DNA from: Pictodentalium vernedei
Lineage: Eukaryota; Mollusca; Scaphopoda; Dentaliida; Dentaliidae
DNA: 64,000 nt
Direction of reading: 5' to 3'
Assembly: GCA_031216915.1 (NCBI GenBank)
Contig: CM062296.1
Location: forward strand, 661,789,838 to 661,853,837
The notes beneath the pieces are model-generated. The model saw only the letters and a list, made by a program, of their open reading frames with translations. It did no database searches and was not told the origin of the DNA. Numbering within the stretch: position 1 is the first letter of the stretch; the number at the start of each line of letters is the position of its first letter. The position numbers and the translations under genes were made by a program. Of the stretch, positions 55,658 through 64,000 are shown one piece after another.

Positions 55658-55898
55658 AAAACAAAAAACAAATTCTGTTAGGTGTATATATATTTTCATT
55701 AAATAAAAATATTTTTAAACAATCAAAATTTTTTTTTATGTAACATAATTTTTTTTGGCATAATAGGAAATTAAATAAAACTAAAAAATTTCATTTTTTT
55801 TAATTCAAATCATTTTATATATATACAATAGCAAATAAAAAAAAATAATTAAATAAAAATTTTAAAAAAATTTACTTAGAAGTAAATTTAAAAAAATA

Positions 55899-56436
55899 AT
55901 GTCAAGATACATAATACAAAACGTGAACATAAAACGTGACAATCTTCGAAGAGCATTAGAAAATTGAGGTGAAGCTGTGAGATTAAAATTAAGTCATCAA
56001 GACTTGAGCAATTGATGCGACAAAAATGCATGGACCAAAATGAAAATTAATAGAATAGCCAAAGCGCATGCTTAATTGAAGAGGATTGACCATGAAACTG
56101 AGTCCCACTCAGCTGAGATATAATTTGAAAATGAAAGGTGGTTTCTTAGAATTGTTGGTGTAATTGGCCACCAAGGCATTGCCCATTCTCAGCAAAACCG
56201 CTTTGCGAGCTTTGGGTATAGGAGCTCTGTCGGGGTTGGTCAGTTCTGGTGCACATAATGGGAAACAGGTTGTTTCTGAAGAGAAGAGGAGTTGTGTGTA
56301 GAATCGAAACAGATGGTAAAGAATTGTATCAAAAAGGTAGCAGTGCATTCTACACTCACGGTGACGGTCTCTATCTGAAGTGAGGAAAAAATTTGGGTGA
56401 TGGTCAAGTACTGTTATTAGGTCAGAATTTGCATCT
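55899..56436 (+). pseudogene. Relic pVI-like gene of the second Polinton
   Basis: It aligns with 13738-14349. The M-K-G-G site, L-S-P-T-Q-L-R-Y-N-L and S-L-Y-L-K are recognisable across several stops. Past the position of the stop that truncates the intact copy it continues as L-L-L-G-Q-N, supporting the view that the family's C-terminus extends further. An AT-rich leader with a TATATATA box precedes it. Confidence 0.75.
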
Positions 56437-56439
56437 TAA

Positions 56440-56661
56440 CCCTTTACCCAACGTAACGGTCAAAACCGGCCAGCGCTATTCTCAAAAATCGCCAGTTAAT
56501 TTTCATTATTTTTTTTTATTTTTTGTCCCAAAAACATAGGTTATGACCCCTCGTTGGAACGAGGGGTCATAACCTATGTTTTTGAGACAAAAAATGTAAA
56601 AAATTAGTTATTCAAGAATTATTTTTGCAAGTGTCGTCTGCTTTTCAGGTTAGGTAAAGGG
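56440..56661. mobile_element. Long-hairpin MITE, copy 5
   Basis: Same family as 4181-4424, flanked by TTAA at 56436-56439 and 56662-56665. The hairpin loop is shorter than in other copies (no CGAGCTCGTCGAGCTCG centre). It inserted at the end of the pVI relic. Confidence 0.85.
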
Positions 56662-56852
56662 TTAAAAGCGTACCCATTCTCAGTTTGTTATTATGATACT
56701 TCGTTTTTTGAAAAAATGAAAGGAAATAACTTAGACACAATATTATCTTTTAAAATATATTATATAAAAATGAAGAAGGAAAAAATCACAAAATAAATAA
56801 ATTAAAAAAATAGAAATGAGAAATAATATAATTATATCCTGACTTAGAGACC

Positions 56853-57482
56853 GTGCTACCGATCGCACTTCCTTTGGAAGACAGAGATAATGCATTCTGC
56901 ATGGGTCAGATCAATAAACTTCAACATTATTTGACGATGGAAAGAGATAGATGTCTTTCGCTCAACAAGAAGTATAGGTGAATGACTAAATTGGTTGACG
57001 GACCGAATGGGTAATACTGGGGTGTGTCTCCTATCGACCGTGGCCATCATTCCAGCCATGGTAGCAATAGAGGGCGTAGCTTTTGCGACCAGACTCTTGA
57101 GCACGGCCGGAAAATTCGTGAGTAAAAAATATCATTGAAGGCTGAGAAACACAAAAAGATCAAAGTGCTGGCCAACACGAAAATCAATTCCATAAGTCAC
57201 ATGATATCCATTTTTCTGAAGGACAGAAGGATTTCCAATCGAGAGTATCGGGAGTAATGCTACATTCTTGAAGAAAAGGATAAATTTGATGTGTTGAAAG
57301 AAGGTATAAGAATAAAGTCTTGTCAGAATCTCAAAGAGGAGATGAAACATAATCTGATAGAAAAAGGTCGAGGAGACGACAAAGAATCTTTTCATAAACT
57401 CTTGGGGGAAAAACAAAGATCCAGAATTAGTGGCAGATTTAAAATAAAAATAATGATATTATATAATATAAGAAAAATAATT
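56853..57482 (+). pseudogene. Relic of the hydrophobic-segment Polinton gene, inverted
   Basis: Matches the gene at 25831-25180: hydrophobic stretch with C-L-L-S-T-V and A-I-E-G-V-A, then a charged end with I-R-I-K-S, L-K-E-E-M-K and L-I-E-K-G-R. It is on the + strand although the intact element has it on the - strand relative to pVI, so this half of the relic is inverted. Multiple shifts are present. Confidence 0.7.
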
Positions 57483-57529
57483 TAAAAAAATAAAATAGAT
57501 AAAAAAAAAAAAAAAAAAAACCCAAAAAA

Positions 57530-57885
57530 ATGTATGGCATAAAATGTAAGAAATATACAGACACTGTTAACTTGTGAAGACTGCAAACTAAAAATAATAG
57601 GCAGATGCTTCGCGGCATTTGTAATTTGCGCAGATTGACCAGAACTCAATTCATCAATAGAGGTGGAGTAATGGCCAACAGACTCGTCAATAATTTTCCC
57701 TTCGAAATACATCTGACAGGACATCACGGAACCTAGCACGAAATTGAAAAAGAGATTGAATAAAGATCTGACGCCAAAATCGAGGAGCAAACCCATCAAT
57801 AGAGTGGTTTGAGCTGCCTACAGTCTGTTATGCAAAACATCCCGACATGAAGACTCGAAACGACGTCTGCGACAAGAACATATTA
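57530..57885 (+). pseudogene. Relic N-terminus of the PLA2/integrase gene, inverted
   Basis: Zinc-ribbon-like start (I-K-C-K-K-Y-T-D-T), then N-F-P-F-E-I-H-L-T-G-H and a segment ending P-D-M-K-T-R-N-D-V-C-D-K in another frame, all matching 25079-24690. The copy stops at the AGTAGTATG junction with the right inverted arm, so the integrase catalytic core is missing. Confidence 0.75.
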
Positions 57886-59040
57886 GTAGTATGTAATGTG
57901 GTTTCAGGGGTTATTGGCAGGACCCCGGTGCAGGATCCCGGAAGTGACGTCATGCCACGTGACGTAGTGGCGCCATCTGGTGTTGTCATGGTAACTCGCG
58001 TGAGTGGTCATGTTGTGACGTCATCTCCATAGTGATACATGGTGTTAGTGCGCATGCGCCGCGCGTATTGTGAGGCTTACATGTGTTTCCGTCGTCCGTT
58101 TTGTATACTGGAGGCCGCCATCTTGGTTTATATGGTAACACGTGATTGCTATGTCACCCAAACCCTTCTTATAGGACAGGGGTATGTTCGGAGGGTATGT
58201 TCGATTGAATCAGAGGAAATCAAATTACCACAAACCCGACAAGTTTTACTATTTCGAATCTTTCAGACTTCTCTGCTTCTAGCTAAATATGCAATAGTTT
58301 TAGTCTACCTAGGCATATTCCTTTGTCCTGGAGTATACTCCAGTAGCGTAGAAGAGCCTATCAACTGGAACAGCTTTGCTTATTGTTATTATATTTAGCA
58401 AATTCTGGTCTATTCTTGTTAGTTCTGACCCTATTCCATGTACTCTTGTTGTTTCATTTATCTAGATCATTTATATAAATTATAACTAACTAATCAGATT
58501 GCTTGATTTCCCATAACCTGTATGCAAAGTTATCTCCCCTTATTACAACGAAGTCGTATCCGATTCTCATCACCTCTATATCCAATGGCCATATCCCATG
58601 AAATCCCATTTTTGGGAAACACCCGTGGCTATGGCATCCCTTTTTGTCATATAAGGCCATGAGGGCTATGTAAAAGCCCTCAGTGATGCCTCATTTATTA
58701 TCCCTCATAGCCTCATTGAATTTTGAGGTCATGAGGGCCATGAAAAATCCCTCATTGAGGTATAATTTACTTTGACTCTTAGCCTCATTTCAGTATTTGA
58801 GGATACCTATAGCCTGGTATTGTATTATTCGAGGATACCTATCGAGGATACCTTTTGGAGAATCCCTTTTTTGTCGTATGAGGCCATAAGGGCTATGTAA
58901 AAGCCCTCAATGAGGCCTCATGTATTATCCCTCATAGCCTCATTGAATTTTGAGGTCATGAGGGCCATGAAAAATCCCTCAGTGAGGTATAATTCACTTT
59001 GACTCTTAGCCTCATCTCGGTATTTGAGAATACCTGACAT
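57886..59040. repeat. Right inverted arm next to the second Polinton relic
   Basis: Mirror of 53270-55442 without the 623-bp insertion, ending in the inverted GAGGCCTCAT array (58620-59035). Confidence 0.75.
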
Positions 59041-61450
59041 TGTATTATTGGAGCAGATTCCCTGTGGAATGTCGATTATATAGAAAAGGAAAGGCTGGAT
59101 CCAAGTACAGAGCCTTGTGGGACGCCGGATTTGATGTTCATTTCCCCCCTTCTACCACTACCATCCGTTTACTATCGGCTAAGAAATTCCTAATCCACTC
59201 ATTTGTCTTACCTCTGATGCTGTAGTGATCTAACTTGTGTGTTAGTATACTGCGGCTGACCTTATCAAATGCCTTCGAAAAATTCATTATAAGGCAGCCG
59301 GTTTGTTTCCCGATGTCCAAATTTTGTGTTATGTCTTCAATGAACTCTATCAGTTTGGTTTCACTAGATAGGCCTCTCCTGAATCCATGTTGTAGTGGGT
59401 AGAGTATGTTGTAAGTATCAGTGTGACTCATGATGTGGCTCGAGTATGAGTTCCATGATTTTACAGCAGATACATGATAAGGACACTGGGCGGTAGTTTA
59501 CTGCTTTGAAACGCTTTTCCTTTTTAAATATTGGGCTTACATTTGCCATCTTCCAAATGTTTAGTAGATTACCTATTTCATATTATTGGGTAAAGATAGT
59601 TCTTGAGGACTCTTGATGTTAGGTTGTCTGGACTGGCAGCCTTGTGAGGCTTGAGGTTTGACAAAAGCTTTGCTATTCCCTGCTCGGTGATGAGGATGTC
59701 CCGAGCTATTTCATAATTTGTTTTTGGCATTGTACATCGGGCTTGGAATTCGGCTTTTTTTGTCAGAGAATGTAGATGGGAATTGTTTGTTAATGATATT
59801 TGCTTTGTCTACTGGGTTTGGATGTAATTGCCCCCCCCCCCCCCCCCCCCTTCATTGTGGTGGTATTTCATTTCCATCTGATCTTTTGTGTTTCATGAAT
59901 GTCCAGAATCGTTTCATACAGTTACGTTGTCCACCATCATTTGGGTCAGGTGTTATGATGTTCTCTATGTATTTCCAATATGCCAGCCTCACTTCTCTCT
60001 GTACTATCATTTTTGTATTTCCTGGTGTCATTCGGATTGGTCGATTTCTTCTTCTTTTTATAGAGTTTGTCTCTTTTACGAATCAGACGCTTTATGTCTG
60101 TCATAATCCAGGGATCTCTATCTTTTGTTCTAATTGTTTTTGTGGTATATTCATAAGTACGCTACTTTCCAGTTGGTCTTTGAAGTAGTCCCAAAGTTCT
60201 TGAGTGTTGCTCCCGAGTTTTTCCATCTTGTATATTTCTTCTTTCATTATTTTCAGTATGTCTTTAATATTCTTTCAATTTGCTTTTTTGTATAACAGTA
60301 TCTGTCTTGGTTTTTGAGTACGCTTTGTTGGTATGGTGTTGAGTTCCGCAAAGACTATGTCACGATAGTAAAGTTCTGGCATAGTCTCGATTCTTTTGAA
60401 GAAATTTGGATAGTTTGTAATTATAAGATCCAGCGTGTTAAATCCTCTTGTTGACACTTCATCCATTTGAGCCAAGTCGTGGTCATCTAACATTTCCATA
60501 AACTTATGATGTATATTGGCATGCTGGGTATTTGGTTTCAGGGTTTTGGTCTTCCAGTCCAGGCCTGGTAGATTGTAATCACCTGGAGTGATAATAAATG
60601 CATTTTTTTTATCTTGCTAACGCTGTCTATGTTTTCTTCAAATTCTTGATAGCCCTTCTCATTAGATGTTTTGGGGTTATAGTATGAGCTTAAAAATACC
60701 GCTCTGTGTACGACAATCTCTAGTTTACACCAGGCAATCTCACAATCCGAGTCTAGTTCAAGAACAGATGTTGTGATGTATTTATCTCTTACTGCTACTA
60801 AGACACCGCCCCTCCACAATTTCTATCCTTCCGAAAAATGTAAAAGCCTGGGGGAGTAATTGGTTATCAGTTATCTTTGCATCTAACCAGGTCTGTGTTC
60901 CAAAGATTACATCAGTATTCACACTTTCAATAAGATTTCGCACCTGCCCTTGTTTGTTTTTGATGGATTGAAAATTTACATTAAGTGATTTTAGTGATGC
61001 AGTGTTTTTTGTTCCACTAGTTTTGGTACTGTCTGGTGTTGATGCGTGCATGGGTTTTATATATATTGATGGTCGTGGACTGGCAAGGGAAGTGTCAGAT
61101 AGTATGCTGTACTGGTTTGGTGTAGTGAGAACCAATGAATATCATAAGGTTGAGTAGTTCGGACATCCACATATAATACAGTCCCGTGCGATTAAACTGT
61201 CATTTGCATGCATGTTTATGTTTTTGTCATTTGCATGCATGTTCATGTTTTTGTGCTCATAGATTGGCAAGAGACATGGTACCACTGGTTACATGTGTCA
61301 TACACTATTCTTCTATCCTCCCATGTAACTGGCCGGCCACATGTGTCACATGGGTAGATGGTAGACTCAGGTACTGGATTAGGGTTGATATCATTTGAAG
61401 AACTGATGATAATCGCTGCCAGATAAATCAATCAAGATTTATATTTGGAT
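59040..61450 (-). mobile_element. LINE with PHD finger, endonuclease and RT, 3' truncated
   Basis: Read on the - strand: a PHD-type finger (61360-61245: Y-P-C-D-T-C-G, then C-N-Q-W-Y-H-V-S-C), an APE-type endonuclease (61000-60280: V-N-F-Q-S-I-K-N-K, G-T-Q-T-W-L-D, S-S-Y-Y-N-P), and RT (59600-59040: H-G-F-R-R-G, M-N-F-S-K-A-F-D-K-V, S-G-V-P-Q-G-S-V-L-G). It is cut off at 59040 by the tandem array, before the YxDD box. Frames are interrupted. It is probably a CR1/L2/Jockey-type LINE. The first RT catalytic Asp is Asn in this copy. Confidence 0.8.
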
Positions 61451-61799
61451 TCCGCTAGCTTATCTGTTCTTACATAAATGTTGCTTACTAAACCGTTGTA
61501 CTTGACAGTTGGTGAATCATTAACTGTAGTAACCCTAGAATTTACAATTGCTGGGGTCCAGGTGTTGAAGTTGTATAAATGTTTACAATCATTATGTGCC
61601 CAGTAGGCCCCAGTTGTTTATGGTGACAAGTGTAATAATAAATAGAAATAGCATTGTTTCCTGGTTATCTTCTTACCGCTATGATTTCACAATAAAGTTC
61701 TTTAAAATATTCAGAATTTCTGGTATTTACATTTTATTTACCTGAAATCTACTTAAAATACACTTTAATCGATTATTTGAGTTTGTCTGAAAGCGAATC

Positions 61800-61890
61800 A
61801 TTTCTGGCTAAAAAGTGAGTCAATTCGGCCTGAAATTAGGACGAATTGACTCAGGCCGGATTGACTCAGGCCGAATCGACTCAAGGTTGA
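61800..61890. repeat. Short tandem repeat of GACTCAGGCCGAATT
   Basis: Four to five partial units around GAGTCAATTCGGCC / GACTCAGGCCGGATT / GACTCAGGCCGAATC in a row. Confidence 0.6.
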
Positions 61891-62119
61891 TTTGACCCTA
61901 AACAGTTTAGTTTAAACATATTTTATTTGCCACTATATACAGCAAAAAGGATCGGAGAACAAGTTATCACAATTTACAAAAACTCCTCTCCTTAAACAAG
62001 AATAATTAAACATTTGCGGCACAATTATATACAATATAGAAAAACTAAGAATTAGTGTAGTCATCAGCTAAAGGGTTGAAGATTGGAGATTTAGAGAGAT
62101 AATGATTTAATCGTTTTGA

Positions 62120-62340
62120 GCTCCGGTGGTATCTTCCACATCAGGTCAGTAGAATTAGCTAGAAGGGTCTATTTTCAATATTTTCAATATTTTAGACTGA
62201 CCAATCAGTATTTCCAACGAGGAGCCTTGGAAACAGTGGTTGGTCTGTACTACTTATTTATTTAACATTATTTTGTCACGGAAAACGGGGTGTTCCACTG
62301 GCTTTGTCCGAAAAAGGGCCACCGGGGCTCGAGGTGTTAA
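62120..62340. mobile_element. Diverged relative of the CCCTTTGAACCC MITE
   Basis: GACCAATCAGTATTTCCAAC palindromic centre and GGGCCACCGGGGCTCGAGGTGTTAA right end resemble 29532-29765. Ends are worn and boundaries approximate. Confidence 0.45.
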
Positions 62341-62639
62341 AGAGTTATAGGATTAGAGAGTGAAGGGTCGCCGTTGTCTAGGCTCGCCTGCTGACTTTTG
62401 CATTATTGGATCTCTATCGTCTTTAGAAAAAGAGAGCGTGTAAGTTAAGAAAAAATTGGTGGAAATTAAAATTAAAATGCAGTTCCACAGCACGCCACGG
62501 TTGTCCCAACGCACGCTAGTACACAACCAAGGGTGCAATATGCATCGCTTGGGTTCAGGTGATCTTATTCAAATCTGCCAGTTGCAAGGATTAATGTTTG
62601 AACTTTCCTGAATAAAAGTTAGTTTTGCTTTGTTGTTAA

Positions 62640-62880
62640 ACCGATTATTCCATAAAGTAGCTCGTCGACATTAGATATATTGAGCATGATAACAGCATTA
62701 AAAAAGGTCAATCTTTGAGGGCGGTAGTTCGGGCATTGAAAGAAGAAATGGTGTGCATCTTCTTGGGGATTGCCACAGGTACATTGTGGGGTAGAGGAGA
62801 TAAAATTGTTAAATTTGTCATGGTTTAAATCACTGCAACAGTTTCGTAGTTTGCAGTGGAGAACGTTTCCTTTCCTGGTT
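62640..62880 (-). pseudogene. LINE ORF2 C-terminal fragment
   Basis: On the - strand L-H-C-K-L-R-N-C-C-S-D-L-N is followed by C-T-C-G-N-P-Q-E-D-A-H-H-F-F-F and Q-C-P-N-Y-R. This is the post-RT C-x-C...H-F-x-x-C-P-x-Y block common in CR1/L2-type LINEs. Nothing else of the element is seen. Confidence 0.65.
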
Positions 62881-63061
62881 CCTGTATAGAAATATTAAGG
62901 TGGTTTAACGGAAGGGTTCAGTTTAGCAAGGTTGCCTTTAAAAACAGAAAGTGTTGACGCAGTTTTGGTATTAGTTGGGAGCTCATTCCAAATTTTGGAA
63001 GATGAAGGCGGATCCAAGATTTTTTGAACGGAGGAGCGCTAATTACCATTACATTTAGTCG

Positions 63062-63157
63062 AAACTTGGACCCAAAGTCCGTAATATAATTTTTTGTTTT
63101 TTTCCACAGGACGTACCAAACCAAAAAAGGTATATTACGGACTTTGGGTCCAAGTTT
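63062..63157. repeat. 27-bp-arm hairpin
   Basis: AAACTTGGACCCAAAGTCCG... at 63062-63088 and its complement at 63131-63157, loop of about 42 bp. It may be the closed ends of a small MITE. Confidence 0.7.
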
Positions 63158-63159
63158 GG

Positions 63160-64000
63160 ACTACCTCATAATAAAGTAATGATATGATCCTTTACGTATT
63201 TGCCCCCCTTCATGGGGAGTCTGTCCCCCTACTTGCCCCCCCCCCCCCCCCCACGAAAAAATTTCTGGCGCCGCCACTGTTCCAGCCACGAAATAAAACA
63301 TACTATTCCCAAGAAAAAAACGTACCCAATGCTAGATAAACATGGGGATGTGGGAAGGAAATGTGGGCAAAATCTACGTTTAAAGAGCAAATGCCTACAA
63401 CCCCCCCCCCCCCCCCCCCCCCCCCCAGCCATCAGAGACGTCACCAATTTTCCATGCCTTTTTGAGATATTGGAACTTGACAAGAAAAGCCCACTATAAT
63501 TTGAATTTGTTTACCGTAGGCCATGATTCGTCCGTCCCTTGCTTCTAAATTTTCATGATTCCGAAGGCTGAACTTAATTTGAAAAATCCGCCAGAGTTGT
63601 TACGAAAAAGACCGGAAGGAGTAGATGGATTTATTTATTTATTAATTCTATTCCATTCTCAATTTAGTTCGTCAAAAATAATTACTGATGTAAACGCGAA
63701 ACAGCGAAACAGCTTAGAAATCTACAATATTAAAATATATGCCGGTTTCTTAATGATTCGGAGTCTCAGTGAAAAAACAGGGACCGCACTTCGTAAAGAC
63801 AGGATGTATCACCGAGACTGTCACATTATTGTTCTGAAAAACATAACAACGCACAGAATAAGTTTTATTTTTAAATTCTTCTTCTATTGGGTAATTTTAG
63901 TTAAAAATGTTTCGACGAACTGTTTCGAGAATGAAGGATGGACAAGATCATGTTCGACTCGGATTGCAACAAACTTACCTTTAATTATACAGGGGGGGAA
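63160..64000. other. Intergenic DNA with poly-C runs
   Basis: C-runs at 63236-63252 and 63401-63426, and a terminal block related to 46655-46733 ending in a G-run. No gene is seen. Confidence 0.5.

Noticed and set aside
57847-58398. Open frames spanning the inverted arm at 57.9-58.4 kb
   Set aside because: The reading crosses a repeat junction and has no recognisable domain; the opposite arm does not keep it open.

Overview
This is eukaryotic DNA, from an invertebrate animal. No host protein-coding gene could be supported. Nearly everything recognisable is mobile: a large virus-like DNA transposon, LINE and Penelope-type retroelement fragments, a Tc1/mariner copy, tRNA-derived SINEs, several TTAA-flanked MITEs, foldback elements and simple repeats. 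A tandem repeat carrying GGGCCATAACTC-like blocks (34.9-35.5 kb) recalls repeats I associate with bivalve molluscs, but the host identity is tentative.

The centrepiece is a Polinton/Maverick (adintovirus-like) element at 8802-27059, 18,258 bp long. It has terminal inverted repeats of about 0.6 kb starting AGTAGGTATAATAGG and a 6-bp target duplication GATAAT on both sides (8796-8801 and 27060-27065). It sits inside a TTAA-flanked DNA transposon (7841-28844). A second, inverted copy of that transposon (about 50554-52576) has the same site unoccupied, with a single GATAAT at 51216-51221, so the boundaries are exact. The element's genes form four blocks. Left + block: DUF8207-like protein, small basic pX-like core protein, packaging ATPase, penton-like minor capsid, pVI-like membrane-active protein, and a charged unknown. 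A small - gene follows. Middle + block: SAP-like N-terminus and protein-primed DNA polymerase B, adenain-like protease, and a trimeric-fibre-like protein. Right - block (in transcription order): Zn-finger-like protein, two-hydrophobic-segment protein, zinc ribbon/PLA2/integrase, double-jelly-roll major capsid, and a small CARD-like protein. Two nearly identical hairpins lie exactly at the two convergent junctions, and TATATA-AGAG-type boxes recur 60-110 nt before several start codons. Virion genes such as MCP, penton, pX and protease remain open. Polymerase, ATPase, integrase, fibre, CARD and others are broken, mostly by TGA codons that look like methyl-CpG decay of CGA.

A second, far more decayed Polinton of the same lineage is scattered over 47.2-48.6 kb and 55.4-57.9 kb, split by foldback elements and the empty copy of the TTAA transposon; its right half is inverted. 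Between the two Polintons lies a nearly 4-kb-arm inverted repeat (37328-41481 / 42739-46611) carrying a LINE (RT plus RNase H), a Penelope-type GIY-YIG segment, a TACGTA-rich minisatellite and a (TG)n tract. A further LINE (PHD, endonuclease, RT) lies on the - strand at 59.0-61.45 kb. The first 2.2 kb is GC-rich degenerate minisatellite.

All family calls come from reading the translated sequence and recalled family motifs; no database search was run.
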